Below are positions 54,361 to 64,000 of a DNA stretch of 64,000 bases, in pieces. The first letter of the stretch is position 1. The number at the start of each line of letters is the position of its first letter. The notes under the pieces are model-generated. The model saw only the letters and a program-made list of their open reading frames with translations, made no database searches and was not told the DNA's origin. A program made the position numbers and the translations under genes. Origin of the DNA: Paenibacillus cellulosilyticus (GTDB lineage: Bacteria > Bacillota > Bacilli > Paenibacillales > Paenibacillaceae); the NCBI RefSeq assembly GCF_003182255.1, contig NZ_QGTQ01000010.1:81499-145498 (forward strand), written 5' to 3'.

Positions 54361-54414
54361 AAATTTCGCCCTACTTATGATACGGTTCACCGTATCATAA
54401 GTAGGGCGAAATTT
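54361..54414. repeat. Perfect 26-bp inverted repeat with 2-bp centre
   Basis: AAATTTCGCCCTACTTATGA TACGGT (54361-54386) is perfectly repeated in inverse at 54389-54414 with only TC between. No T-run follows on either side. It separates the 40-aa ORF from the convergent DUF3800 gene; it may be a terminator for both or the remnant of a palindromic mobile unit. Confidence 0.95.
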
Positions 54415-54465
54415 GCTTCAGCATGTTGTTTAAATATTAAAACGTAAGAGGAAACTCCAACTCAG

Positions 54466-55632
54466 CTACTTAAGGAGATTATTTTCTCTCATTTGCTGTT
54501 GACGAGATGCTTCTAGCTTCTCCATGGCTTTAATTCCAGACTGCATTTTTTGTTGCGTTATTGGTTTGGACATAATTTCATTGAACGAGTATTTTAGATC
54601 GGCCTCTAAATGCTTACTACTAAAGTGAAATATGTTACTTCTGCTAATAATGCAGTTCATTAAATTCCGAGCATTTCCCATTATATCTTTACCTTTATCC
54701 ACTTTTTGCGTCATCATCCAAAGCACTACGTCCACGATCTGTAAAAATGGTGAGTTTGCTGATGAGCCGAGTTCCAGTTCGGCCAAAATTGTATCAGAAT
54801 CTTTAACTTCATGTAAGAGAAATTGGTTGGATTGGTCTATTCTAATCCGCTTCAAGAGAGAAAAACTATGTTGAATGTATTTTCCAAATTCGCTTTGTTC
54901 GTCATGGATTATTTTTGTTGCCTTCATTTCATATTCCTCTGCAATATAGTGCAGACCATGAAGGAGTGTTGTTATGGATACAAGGTTAGGAGATTCGTAT
55001 TGGAGGCTTCTGAAATCTTCAATGCCTTCTGGCTTCTTTGTTCGTTCACTCAATAAAGAGTCTGGTTCCTTAATTCCCCATGCTATTGCATCTAAGACCA
55101 ATTGTCGCCCTCGTTGATTGCTCTTTGGAAATTGACGCTCTATTTTTGAACGGAATCTTATAAGAAACTCACGGAATTCTTCGGAGTCCCCTGCTAGATG
55201 GATGTTCCAGAAATCTTTTCGGTCTTTTTCATCCATCATAATATCAACGTAGTAAGCGAGCATTTTTTTATTGAAGGGGACGTTATAGTGGAACGCAGTC
55301 ACTGCTGGGTTGTTGACGTTGTCAAATAACGCGTCAGCTAGCCTCATTGCTGAAATATGAGATTTCTCTACTCGTGTAAACATAAATCTAGCATTCAAAG
55401 TCTCAATAATATCAATCAGTTGCTTGGCAATTTCATTTATACGCCTAAGTCCCAATTTACTCCCATGAAGCTCTTTGCTTCCCACTTTTTGAGCTATAGA
55501 AGTGATGTCACAAGGAAACCTAACCCCTTGTGTAACCACCATTGTCCCGGTCCAGAAGAAAGGCTGTCTCTTATCGAAAAGATCAATACCAGTATTCCCC
55601 GATTCGTCAATATATGCTTCAAAGTGCATCAT
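54466..55632 (-). CDS. DUF3800 protein, long form (388 aa)
   Basis: FEAYIDESGNTG at the N-terminus is the DUF3800 signature; the later acidic region is FLQIVDVVLWMMTQ near residue 295. Longer than the 219-aa protein by insertions and a helical tail. TAAGGGGG precedes the ATG pair (55632 or 55629). Two different DUF3800 genes within 3 kb support a shared accessory-region role. Confidence 0.85.
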   Translation of the reverse strand: MMHFEAYIDESGNTGIDLFDKRQPFFWTGTMVVTQGVRFPCDITSIAQKVGSKELHGSKLGLRRINEIAKQLIDIIETLNARFMFTRVEKSHISAMRLADALFDNVNNPAVTAFHYNVPFNKKMLAYYVDIMMDEKDRKDFWNIHLAGDSEEFREFLIRFRSKIERQFPKSNQRGRQLVLDAIAWGIKEPDSLLSERTKKPEGIEDFRSLQYESPNLVSITTLLHGLHYIAEEYEMKATKIIHDEQSEFGKYIQHSFSLLKRIRIDQSNQFLLHEVKDSDTILAELELGSSANSPFLQIVDVVLWMMTQKVDKGKDIMGNARNLMNCIISRSNIFHFSSKHLEADLKYSFNEIMSKPITQQKMQSGIKAMEKLEASRQQQMRENNLLK

Positions 55633-55817
55633 TTTACGATCCCCCTTATTTTAAGAGTGTAATATAGTGTGTACATAAGTACAAATAAGATATCTGGTAA
55701 AAATTAGGTTAGTTAACCGGTCTAACCCTCGAATAATGGACACAGCAACACCTCTTATTCGATTGTTAGTATAGAATTGTTTGAGCTTTCTTCGATTTAC
55801 GTTGTTTTATCTTCGTC

Positions 55818-56225
55818 CTACACTTTTATTTCCTTAGGCTTCGTAATTCCAAGCTTTATTGCATCTATATATTCGTATGGCGACATATCATAAATGCTGC
55901 TATGCATGCGCTCATGGTTGTAGTTGTAGATAAAACCGACTACAATTTCATATGCATGCTGATAGCTCTCAAATTCATGCCGTTGATAACACTCTGACTC
56001 CAGAATAGCGTGGAATGACTCGATATGAGCGTTCTTATTCGGCGTCTTGGGCGGTATTCGTTCATGGATCATTTCGAATTGTTCACAGGTCTCTGCAAAC
56101 CGATGGCTTATGAACTGAGGCCCATTGTCTGACCGCATGACTGGCCGATTCGCTTTACCAAAAAGTTGACGCTTCATCAGCGCCTCCTGCGTGATCTGAA
56201 CAAGGTGCTTGGCTTCGCAGGACAA
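55818..56225 (-). pseudogene. IS3-family transposase, C-terminal remnant
   Basis: Integrase-core pattern: RSDNGPQFIS (second catalytic Asp), IPPKTPNKNAHIESFHAILE (third catalytic Glu), then NHERMHSSIYDMSPYEY. The N-terminal part with the first catalytic Asp and the orfA partner are missing and no terminal repeats were found. It lies where a gerAC-type gene would be expected after gerAA. Confidence 0.85.
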
Positions 56226-56383
56226 GCCGAGATGGTAGGCGGGCGGGAGTAGTTGCTAAGCAGATTCAGATAGTGCCAGCACCAAAGAAAGGTAGCTGAT
56301 TTTATAGATTAATGTTTTCGAAGTTAAGCCCCACAGATAAAGGAATAATGAGAATTAAGGGTCGATATCTCTGGCTTCATCGC

Positions 56384-57958
56384 TCAAGCCCCTTCCTGAT
56401 CTGGATCGGGTCGTTTGCCGCCGCCAATCCGATTCTGATTCGGGATCTGATTAGAGGCCATGCCGATCGGTCGTTTGCGCATTGCCCACCATGGGACACG
56501 AATGAACGTGTCCTTAAGATTTGAAACAATCAATGGTGAAAATGGAAGCAAGTAAGGTTTACCGAATGAACGGAGTCCGCACAAATGAGCCAACAGCACC
56601 ATTAGTCCCGACATAATGCCAAACAATCCAAACGAGCCAGCTAGGATCATGAGTACGAACCGAATGAGCCTTGCGGCAATCCCCATATTAACTGCAGGTA
56701 TAACGAAGCTCGCGATTGCTGTGAACGAGACGACAATAACCATCGCTGCAGAGACAAGACCGGCTTGAACGGCTGCTTGACCAAGTACGAGTGCGCCAAC
56801 GATTGAGATCGCAGGGCCGATAATACGAGGCATCCGGACCCCGGCCTCACGCAATATTTCGAAGGTGATCTCCATTAGAAATGCTTCAACAAGTGCTGGG
56901 AATGGAACCCCTTCACGCTGCGCAGCAAGACTAATCAGCAGGGAGGTTGGCAGCATCTCCTGATGAAACGTCGTAATGGCGATATAGAGCGATGGCAGCA
57001 GCATCGAAATAAAGAAGGACGTCATCCGAATGAGCCGGAGAAACGTCGATATATCATAGCGCTGATAGTAATCCTCGCTCGATTGAAAAAATTTCACGAA
57101 GGTGACAGGTGTGATGAGAACAAACGGGGTGCCCGACACCATAATGACGACTTGCCCCTCTAGAATGCTCGCACAGGCTGTATCTGGCCGTTCTGTATTC
57201 TGGATCAGCGGAAACGGTGTAAACGCTTTGTCTTGAATAAACTCCTCGATGTATCCACTTTCTAGAATTGCATCAATCTCAATCTGTTTGATACGGCGAT
57301 GCACTTCTTTCACGACATCATCCTGCGCAATCCCCTGCAAGTAAATGACAGCGATGTTCGTACGTGTCTCTCGTCCGACGATCTTGTAGTCAAAGCGCAA
57401 TTTAGGGGATTTAATTATTCGTCGAACGAGTGCCGTATTCGTCCTCAAATTCTCTGTGAAGCCTTCCTTCGGACCACGAACAACGGTCTGGGAGGTTGGC
57501 TCTTCCACTGACCGACCTTCTCCGCCAGTCGTATCGATAATGATTGCTCTGAGGCTTCCATCTACAAGAATGACAGAGCTGCCCTCAAGCATCGCATATC
57601 CCACTTCCTCAATGGCTGTGGCTGGAAAGATTTTGCCGACTGCAATCGACCGTTCCATCAGATGCGTGTATAAGCTATCCGCCTCTTCTTTTACTTGGCT
57701 GTTGGCATCTTCCAATAAACCAAGCAGCATCGTACCAATTGCAGTGCCATCCACAATGCCATCCATATAAAACAAGACATATCGCTGATTAGGAAATGAT
57801 CGATGCGTCAGCGTCCGGCAAACGATATCCGCTCCTCCGCCAAGGAATCGCTCAAGCCGCTCCATATTTTGTTCCAAGTCGGGAACAAGCAGCTGTTCGC
57901 CATGCTGTCTTTGGTCATCGCCAGCTTGTTTATCATTGCCTGCTGATTGCTTCTTGAA
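56384..57958 (-). CDS. gerAA: GerA-type spore germination protein (524 aa)
   Basis: Large N-terminal cytoplasmic domain (VLFYMDGIVDGTAIGTMLLG, EGSSVILVDG) followed by about five membrane segments and a Pro/Arg-rich C-terminal tail: the GerAA layout. It forms the germinant receptor in the spore inner membrane with GerAB and GerAC. The frame extends to 58024, but AAAGGA fits ATG 57958. The start overlaps the end of gerAB by 26 nt. Gene order here is AB before AA and a C subunit gene is absent from the window. Confidence 0.93.
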   Translation of the reverse strand, partial: FKKQSAGNDKQAGDDQRQHGEQLLVPDLEQNMERLERFLGGGADIVCRTLTHRSFPNQRYVLFYMDGIVDGTAIGTMLLGLLEDANSQVKEEADSLYTHLMERSIAVGKIFPATAIEEVGYAMLEGSSVILVDGSLRAIIIDTTGGEGRSVEEPTSQTVVRGPKEGFTENLRTNTALVRRIIKSPKLRFDYKIVGRETRTNIAVIYLQGIAQDDVVKEVHRRIKQIEIDAILESGYIEEFIQDKAFTPFPLIQNTERPDTACASILEGQVVIMVSGTPFVLITPVTFVKFFQSSEDYYQRYDISTFLRLIRMTSFFISMLLPSLYIAITTFHQEMLPTSLLISLAAQREGVPFPALVEAFLMEITFEILREAGVRMPRIIGPAISIVGALVLGQAAVQAGLVSAAMVIVVSFTAIASFVIPAVNMGIAARLIRFVLMILAGSFGLFGIMSGLMVLLAHLCGLRSFGKPYLLPFSPLIVSNLKDTFIRVPWWAMRKRPIGMASNQIPNQNRIGGGKRPDPDQEGA

Positions 57959-59114
57959 CATCAACGGATTCCTTTCTCGCTTCATTAGTTGCCTCAACTT
58001 GTACGCTCTTAGTGCTGCTAGCACTGTTGGATTTGGAGCGAACTTTCTTCCTCAGTAACATAACAAGCAGCAGAACAATTGGAATGACGATTTGAAAAAT
58101 CGGAAAATGAAATTTCAGATTTCGTTCAAACCCTACGTTGACTTGATGCATATAACTTTTGAACCAGAAAGATCCGCAATAAATGCCGATACCAATCGGA
58201 ATAGCCGCAATGCGAAGCGAAATACGAAACAAATAAGAAAATGCAATCGATGCGCCCAAATAATAAGCCGTAAGCTTCACGTATACCGCCGAAAACAAAA
58301 GCAACGACACAAGGGGATCAATTCTCTCTAAAGAATCGCCTAGCTCGACAAAGGTTGTAGCAAGTAGTAGTGGAACGACGCTCCAACTTGCAAATTGGCC
58401 AAGGGACGCAATCGTAATGATATTCATAAGTGTAATAAAGGAGCCGGCAAACACATAGCCCTTAATCGTTATCCTCATCACGACCTCATAGTTATCTGCG
58501 GCGATATAACGCCAAAACATGAGAAAAAGAACCATCTCTCCATATGGGAAGGAGATGATCTCTGGAATAGCTGCAGCCCACACTGGCTTGAAGCCGTGTT
58601 CGAATATTGGCATCAATCGGCCCAGGTCGATCAACCCAGCACTAAGAAGTAGAACGAAAAGCACAATGTAGATCGTTATTAAAATTGGAAGCAGCACTTC
58701 CACCATTCGAAAGAGGATACTTGGTCCCCCGAGAACTGCATAACCGCTAATGAAGCATATGATCAGAATAACCATCGATAGTGGTGTATCCGGTAGTAAA
58801 AACATGATGGAAAGATCTGCGAACTCGCGAACATTGCGAATGCATTTGTAGCTATAATAGATAACGTAGATAAATCCGAACACGAAACCGATAGTGCGGC
58901 CAAAATATAGCTTAAAAATCTCGATTAGATTTCTATCTGGTTCAAGCTTCTGTATTTGCAGCGTTATACAGCTAAGCAGCAGCAGTCCCGCCAGCGCACC
59001 GACGAGTACAGACATCCAAGCATCACGATCTGCATTACCTCCTAACAGAAACAACGAAGAGCTTCCGATCAAGAACAGTATGACGGTCGAAGCTAGTTGT
59101 CTTGGGGATATCAT
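57933..59114 (-). CDS. gerAB: GerAB-type spore germination permease (393 aa)
   Basis: About ten membrane segments with a short cytoplasmic tail; FPYGEMVLFLMFWRY near residue 190 is the conserved GerAB (endospore germination permease, amino-acid permease-like) signature. It is thought to bind the germinant. The tail (KKVRSKSNSASSTKSVQV) overlaps the start of gerAA. Confidence 0.93.
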   Translation of the reverse strand: MISPRQLASTVILFLIGSSSLFLLGGNADRDAWMSVLVGALAGLLLLSCITLQIQKLEPDRNLIEIFKLYFGRTIGFVFGFIYVIYYSYKCIRNVREFADLSIMFLLPDTPLSMVILIICFISGYAVLGGPSILFRMVEVLLPILITIYIVLFVLLLSAGLIDLGRLMPIFEHGFKPVWAAAIPEIISFPYGEMVLFLMFWRYIAADNYEVVMRITIKGYVFAGSFITLMNIITIASLGQFASWSVVPLLLATTFVELGDSLERIDPLVSLLLFSAVYVKLTAYYLGASIAFSYLFRISLRIAAIPIGIGIYCGSFWFKSYMHQVNVGFERNLKFHFPIFQIVIPIVLLLVMLLRKKVRSKSNSASSTKSVQVEATNEARKESVDVQEAISRQ

Positions 59115-59220
59115 AGCCAGTTCTGTCTCCTCCTAGTATCAGAATTATGTACTTTACCATCCCCTAATCAATGGGAAACAATGCACGTAAATTACTTTTG
59201 TTTCTATAACACTATTACGT

Positions 59221-59963
59221 TTATCCGTTTTCAGAGTGATTAATGAACTGGATGATGCCTAAGTAGCGATGATGAGAGTTAGATGTAAGTGACTTGCGCC
59301 AATTCTGAACTAATAAAGGCAGGACCGTCGTAAATGCGAATATTTCCCCGGACGGGATAACAGAATGGATGGATAAACCGTGTTTAAGACGGCCCCCCAA
59401 TTACCTCGATTGACTGGCAGAAGATTTTCAAACTTCATTTCTTCAGAGAAGAATACTGCTAAAAGCCCAATGATGCCCAGGCACAGAATGATGAATATAT
59501 AGACTTGCGCAAGGCGGAACAACACCTCGACTCCATTGCTAAGTACATAAATCATGACGATCGCCATAGTTGCATTAATAACGAACAAAGGTGTTTCATC
59601 ATAAGCGGAGGCAATCAGAAGATCACCTGCCTCACGAAGATTGCGAGCGGCGTTATAAATGAAATAAGCAAGAATAAACAAGCTTAGCGGAAAAGCGAGA
59701 TACGGTCCGAGTATGCGCCGCATGTAGGCACTTATGATAAGCTCAGGATACTGTCGGAACAAGTAATTGTATAGCGCATAAAGAAGGAGCGCACCAGGAA
59801 TCGCAATCAGGATGGATAGCCAAGTGGCATGATTGGATTTCAAGCCAATGTGAACGACAATTGCTGTTCCGAACTCGAATAAAATCATAAGCGACAACAG
59901 CTGTTTCGTATGAATCATCTGTTTTGGTTGCATAAGCTCCTCCAGACCCAATCTGTTATTCAT
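59221..59963 (-). pseudogene. gerAB: Second gerAB, frameshifted and truncated
   Basis: The first ~200 residues are a normal GerAB N-terminal half (MIHTKQLLSLMILFEFGTAI). At the conserved permease signature, the reading frame breaks: after VYPSIL the main frame reads nonsense, while the next frame continues SGEIFAFTTVLPLL, the expected (F)PFGE-like motif. That frame stops at 59221, well short of full length. It is therefore frameshifted and 3'-truncated. Confidence 0.85.
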
Positions 59964-60119
59964 CTAATCATTCCTAAATGAGGGCGGCATTATGAAGAAG
60001 CGCTACTGGCGTATAAAGGCCGCTTAAACCTTTTAAGAATTCATTAATGTTGTCGGCCATCCGTTAAATGTTATGGTTCATTAATAGCAACCAAAAAAAG
60101 ATGGAGGGATACAACTGCT

Positions 60120-63100
60120 ATGGGCTTTAAAACTCGTCGAATGTTGACGCTGCTTATCATTGGTTTACTAGTAACAGGACTGATTCCAATCCGAATCGAA
60201 CGTGTTTTGGCGGGAACCGGTGGAGAGATTTATACCATTGCCGGAGGCAACTATGGTGATTCGGGGGATGGGGGTTCAGCGACTGATGCGGAGTTATCCT
60301 ACCCGTCAGCTGTAGCAATGGATGGCAGCGGGAATTTGTACATCGCGGATATTAACAACAACAAGATAAGAAAGATATCAACCGATGGTTCCATCCGTAC
60401 GGTGGCGGGAACCGGTAATTATGGTTACGCGGGAGACGGTGGTCAGGCTGTTGATGCTGAGTTGCGCAGCCCGTCAGGAGTGGCGGTAGATCAAGCTGGC
60501 AATCTGTATATTGCCGATAAGTATAATAACAGAATACGGAAGGTAGCAACGGATGGAGAGATTACCACGATTGCGGGCACCGGAAGCAGTGGTTATTTTG
60601 GAGACGGTGGTCAAGCTGTTGATGCTAAGCTGAGCAGTCCAAGCGGAGTGGCGGTAGATAGCGCTGGAAATATCTATATCGCAGACACTTCCAACCATCG
60701 AATTCGGAAAGTTGATCCTTCCGGCAGCATCTCGACGGTAGCGGGATCTGATGATAGCGGTTATTCGGGCGACGACGTATCGGCCGTTGAGGCGAGGTTA
60801 TATTATCCAAATGCAGTGGCGGTAGACCATGCTGGCAATCTGTATATTGCCGATACGTACAATAATAGAATAAGGAAAGTAGATGCGAGCGGGAATATTA
60901 GCACCGTGGCCGGGTCGTCGAGCACGGGTGGCTATTCAGGCGACGGCGGTCAGGCTGTTGACGCACAATTGAATGAACCGGAAGGTATAGCAGTTGACGG
61001 CAGCGGGAATTTGTATATCGCGGATACAGACAACAACAGGATTAGAAAAGTGATACCAAACGGCATAATTATGACAATAACGGGAACGGGGACATCTGGT
61101 TATTCGGGGGATGGAGGTCCAGGGAAACTTGCAGAAATAGACGGGCCTGCCGGATTAGTGATAAGTAGCAGTGGGGACATGTATATTGCCGATAAATACA
61201 ACTATGCGATACGCAAGCAAGTTACTTACATCCCTTCGAGCGATGCGAGTTTAAACAATATCGTGCTGTCGAGCGGCACGTTAAGCCCGGCATTCGCACC
61301 CGGCACACTTGAATACTCAGCAAGCGTCGTGAATGGGGTCAGCAGTATTCGCGTGACGCCAACGACGTCGGACTCTTTAATAACGGTGAAGGTAAACGGA
61401 GCAAGTGTGGCTAGCGGGTCCCAGTCAGGAGATATTACCCTTGATGTAGGGAGCAATACGATTACACTAGTGGCTTTGGCGGAGGATGGCGTAACGACGA
61501 AAAGATACACCATAACGATAGAGCGTTTACGCAGCAGTAACGCCAATCTAAGTCAACTGACGTTATCAAGCGGCGCGTTAAGCCCGTCGTTCGCCTCAAA
61601 CACAACGAGCTACACAGCGATTGCAAATCAGAGTGGGATAACGGTGACTCCAACCATGGCGGATGCAATGGCTGCTGTAAAGGTGAACGGGACGACGGTT
61701 GCGAATGGTGCTGCGTCACCATTGATCCCGCTTTCAGTTGGCAATACTGGGATTGTAATTGAAGTAACGGCGCAGGATGGAACAACGACGAAGACTTACA
61801 CAATTAATGTAACGAGAACGATAAGCTCAGATGCCAATTTAAGTGGACTAGTCCTATCGAACGGTACGTTAAGTCCAACATTCGAAGCGGGAACAACGAA
61901 CTATATGGCAGCTGTAGGCAATAGTGTGAGCAGCATAACGATCAAGCCAACAGTTGCGGATAGTAGTTCAACCGTGAGCGTGAATGACGAGCCGGTGAAT
62001 AGCGGCGAAGCATCCGCATCGCTTCCGCTCATTGTAGGAAGTAATACGATAACGGTGAAGGTAACGGCCGAGGATGGAACGTTTAAGACGTACACCGTGA
62101 CGGTAACGCGAGCGGCAAGCAGTAACGCAGACTTGAGCGATTTGGCGTTATCGAGCGGCACGCTAACGCCATCATTCCTGCCGGGAACATACAAGGCGAG
62201 TGTGGGCAATAACGTAAGCAGCGTTACGATTAAGCCGACAGCAGCGGACCCGACGCATGCAACAGTTATGATTAGTCTCTACAACGGAAGTGGAGACCTG
62301 ATGAGCGGACCGTTGCCGGTAGCCAGCGGTACGGCATCGCCGTCGCTGGCGTTAGGGGTAGGTAATAATACAATTAGTTTATTGGTTACGGCCGAGGATG
62401 GAACGACGAAAACATACACAGTAACGATAACGCGGGGCGCAAGCAGCGATGCGGAGTTGAGTAATTTAACATTGTCGAACGGTACACTGACGCCGGCGTT
62501 CGGGGGTACGTACACGGCAAGCGTAGGAAATAGCGTGAACAGCATCACAGTAACAGCGACATTCTCGGACGCTGTCAATGCTGCGGCTGCGGCAAGTGTC
62601 TATGATAGTGGCGGTACATTAGTGAGTGGTCCACATCTGTTGATCAGCGGGGAAGCATCGCCGTCGCTTCCGCTGAGCGTAGGAAGCAATGAGATTTCCA
62701 TTATCGTGACGGCCCAAGACGGTACGTCCAGAACGTACACGGTAATGGTAACGCGAGCAGCACAAAGCAACAATGCAGATTTAAGCGGATTAGTGTTATC
62801 GAATGGAACGCTTAGCCCGATGTTCGGGGCAGGAACAATCAGCTATACGGCAAGCGTAGGCAATGGTGTAAGCAATATTACGCTAACGCCAACGGTAGCG
62901 GATAGCAGTTCGACCGTGAGCGTGAATGACGAATCGGTGAATAGCGGCGAAGCCTCTACATCGCTTCCGCTCATTGTAGGGAGCAATACGATAACGGTGA
63001 AGGTTACCGCTGGGAATGGAACAACCAAGATTTACACGGTAACGGTAACTAGAGGAGCACTGAGCAACAATACAGATTTAAGCGGATTAGTGTTATCGAG

Positions 63101-64000
63101 CGGCACGCTTAGCCCGGTGTTCGGGGCAGGAACGATCAACTATACGGCAAGCGTGGGTAATGGTGTAAGCAGCATAACGATCAAGCCAACGGTTGCGGAT
63201 AGCCGTTCAACTGTGAGCGTGAACGATGTTCCGGTGAATAGCGGGGAAGCATCTGCATCGCTTCCGCTCATTGTAGGAAGTAATACGATAACGGTGAAGG
63301 TAACGGCCGAGGATGGAACGTTTAAGACGTACACCGTGACGGTAACGCGAGCGGCAAGCAGTAACGCAGACTTGAGCGATTTGGCGTTATCGAGCGGCAC
63401 GCTAACGCCATCATTCCTGCCGGGAACGTACAAGGCGGGTGTGGGCAATAACGTAAGCAGCGTTACGATTAAGCCGACAGCAGCGGACCCGACGTATGCA
63501 ACAGTTATGATTAGTCTCTACAACGGAAGTGGAGACCTGATGAGCGGACCGTTGCCGGTAGCCAGCGGTACGGCATCGCCGTCGCTGGCGTTAGGGGTAG
63601 GTAATAATACAATTAGTTTATTGGTTACGGCCGAGGATGGAACGACGAAAACATACACAGTAACGATAACGCGGGGCGCAAGCAGCGATGCGGAGCTGAG
63701 TAATTTAACATTGTCGAACGGTACACTGACGCCGGCGTTCGGGGGTACGTACACGGCAAGCGTAGGAAATAGCGTGAACAGCATCACAGTAACAGCGACA
63801 TTCTCGGACGCTGTCGATGCTGCGGCTGCGGCAAGTGTCTATGATAGTGGCGGTACATTAGTGAGTGGTCCACATCTGTTGATCAGCGGGGAAGCATCGC
63901 CGTCGCTTCCGCTGAGCGTAGGAAGCAATGAGATTTCCATTATCGTGACGGCCCAAGACGGTACGTCCAGAACGTACACGGTAATGGTAACGCGAGCAGT
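60120..64000 (+). CDS. NHL-repeat and cadherin-like-repeat surface protein (3' incomplete, >=1293 aa)
   Basis: ATG 60120 follows GGAGGG. Signal peptide to ~residue 32. About six NHL beta-propeller blades follow to ~residue 365 (NLYIADTYNNRIRKV, GYSGDGGQAVDA). From ~375 to the window end come cadherin-like beta-sandwich repeats of the Gram-positive surface type (LSSGTLSPAF, YTASV, SNTITVKVTAEDG). The frame is open to position 64000 with no stop. Role: probably adhesion or cell-surface structure. Transcribed divergently from the ger locus. Confidence 0.88.
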   Translation, partial: MGFKTRRMLTLLIIGLLVTGLIPIRIERVLAGTGGEIYTIAGGNYGDSGDGGSATDAELSYPSAVAMDGSGNLYIADINNNKIRKISTDGSIRTVAGTGNYGYAGDGGQAVDAELRSPSGVAVDQAGNLYIADKYNNRIRKVATDGEITTIAGTGSSGYFGDGGQAVDAKLSSPSGVAVDSAGNIYIADTSNHRIRKVDPSGSISTVAGSDDSGYSGDDVSAVEARLYYPNAVAVDHAGNLYIADTYNNRIRKVDASGNISTVAGSSSTGGYSGDGGQAVDAQLNEPEGIAVDGSGNLYIADTDNNRIRKVIPNGIIMTITGTGTSGYSGDGGPGKLAEIDGPAGLVISSSGDMYIADKYNYAIRKQVTYIPSSDASLNNIVLSSGTLSPAFAPGTLEYSASVVNGVSSIRVTPTTSDSLITVKVNGASVASGSQSGDITLDVGSNTITLVALAEDGVTTKRYTITIERLRSSNANLSQLTLSSGALSPSFASNTTSYTAIANQSGITVTPTMADAMAAVKVNGTTVANGAASPLIPLSVGNTGIVIEVTAQDGTTTKTYTINVTRTISSDANLSGLVLSNGTLSPTFEAGTTNYMAAVGNSVSSITIKPTVADSSSTVSVNDEPVNSGEASASLPLIVGSNTITVKVTAEDGTFKTYTVTVTRAASSNADLSDLALSSGTLTPSFLPGTYKASVGNNVSSVTIKPTAADPTHATVMISLYNGSGDLMSGPLPVASGTASPSLALGVGNNTISLLVTAEDGTTKTYTVTITRGASSDAELSNLTLSNGTLTPAFGGTYTASVGNSVNSITVTATFSDAVNAAAAASVYDSGGTLVSGPHLLISGEASPSLPLSVGSNEISIIVTAQDGTSRTYTVMVTRAAQSNNADLSGLVLSNGTLSPMFGAGTISYTASVGNGVSNITLTPTVADSSSTVSVNDESVNSGEASTSLPLIVGSNTITVKVTAGNGTTKIYTVTVTRGALSNNTDLSGLVLSSGTLSPVFGAGTINYTASVGNGVSSITIKPTVADSRSTVSVNDVPVNSGEASASLPLIVGSNTITVKVTAEDGTFKTYTVTVTRAASSNADLSDLALSSGTLTPSFLPGTYKAGVGNNVSSVTIKPTAADPTYATVMISLYNGSGDLMSGPLPVASGTASPSLALGVGNNTISLLVTAEDGTTKTYTVTITRGASSDAELSNLTLSNGTLTPAFGGTYTASVGNSVNSITVTATFSDAVDAAAAASVYDSGGTLVSGPHLLISGEASPSLPLSVGSNEISIIVTAQDGTSRTYTVMVTRA
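61935..62760 (+). repeat. Internal tandem repeat, unit 1 (1239-bp period)
   Basis: From ~61935 to 62760 the sequence recurs 1239 bp downstream (63174-63999) with very few substitutions, e.g. ATGAGCGGACCGTTGCCGGT at 62301 and 63540. The full period equals 413 codons, about four cadherin-like domains. Confidence 0.9.
63174..63999 (+). repeat. Internal tandem repeat, unit 2
   Basis: Near-identical copy of 61935-62760. The first difference after the matched block is at 64000 (T versus C at 62761), the last base of the window, so whether the period continues cannot be seen. Confidence 0.9.

Noticed and set aside
61200..64000. Repeats considered as a CRISPR array, and several ~60-105-codon minus-strand ORFs
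   Set aside because: Repeat units are in-frame protein domains of a plus-strand gene with no constant short repeat/spacer pattern; the minus ORFs are shadows of that repeat coding sequence.

Overview
The window reads as low-to-moderate GC Bacillales DNA, most likely Paenibacillus or a close relative. Evidence: gerA-type spore germination genes (56.4-60 kb), strong AGGAGG ribosome binding sites with frequent TTG/GTG starts, a copper-amine-oxidase-N 'stalk' exported protein, a MucBP/PKD giant surface protein and an NHL/cadherin-like repeat protein. Most of the first 34 kb looks like the backbone of a conjugative or integrative element. No integrase, relaxase, tRNA or rRNA was seen, so element ends are not defined here.

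Layout. 0-6 kb: a same-strand train of small hypothetical genes, some zinc-ribbon-like, with two copies of an RNA motif (104-163 and 5386-5445) that fits the type II hammerhead ribozyme, each placed directly at the stop codon of the preceding ORF. 5.6-9 kb: an ArpU/sigma-4-like regulator, a replication-initiator-like protein and an orphan beta-class DNA methyltransferase. 9.2-12.3 kb: small exported proteins and a decayed second copy of the 3' end of the initiator-like gene. 12.7-26.1 kb: operon 1, a conjugation-type machine (CpaE-like protein, EAL phosphodiesterase, membrane proteins, TrbL/VirB6-like channel, PrgI-like/P-loop fusion, VirB4 ATPase, M23/lysozyme-like hydrolase, FtsK-type translocase). 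27.1-34.3 kb: operon 2, a Tad-like pilus/secretion machine (HTH regulator, SAF/CpaB-like, CpaE-like, CpaF-like ATPase, TadB, TadC, three near-identical 53-aa membrane peptides, two membrane-anchored proteins). Both operons begin with the same phased TCATACTTTT repeats followed about 57 bp later by a GC-rich leader hairpin, so they are probably controlled together.

34.3-55.6 kb: accessory region. An AbrB-like regulator, two exported surface proteins (317 and 2388 aa), then cargo arranged between duplicated fragments: the last ~670 bp of the giant surface gene recur exactly 7740 bp downstream, and a serine recombinase occurs as two broken copies. Between them lie secreted proteins, a DEAH-like helicase with a C-terminal PD-(D/E)XK-like nuclease, a convergent 475-aa unknown protein and a TIR-domain protein; two DUF3800 proteins follow. 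This looks like a defence/cargo hotspot. 55.8-60 kb: an IS3-family transposase remnant and a decaying gerA-type locus (gerAA, gerAB, gerAB pseudogene). 60.1 kb to the end: an incomplete NHL/cadherin-like surface protein with a near-identical 1239-bp internal tandem repeat.

All calls come from reading the sequence and its translations by eye; no database search or structure prediction was run.
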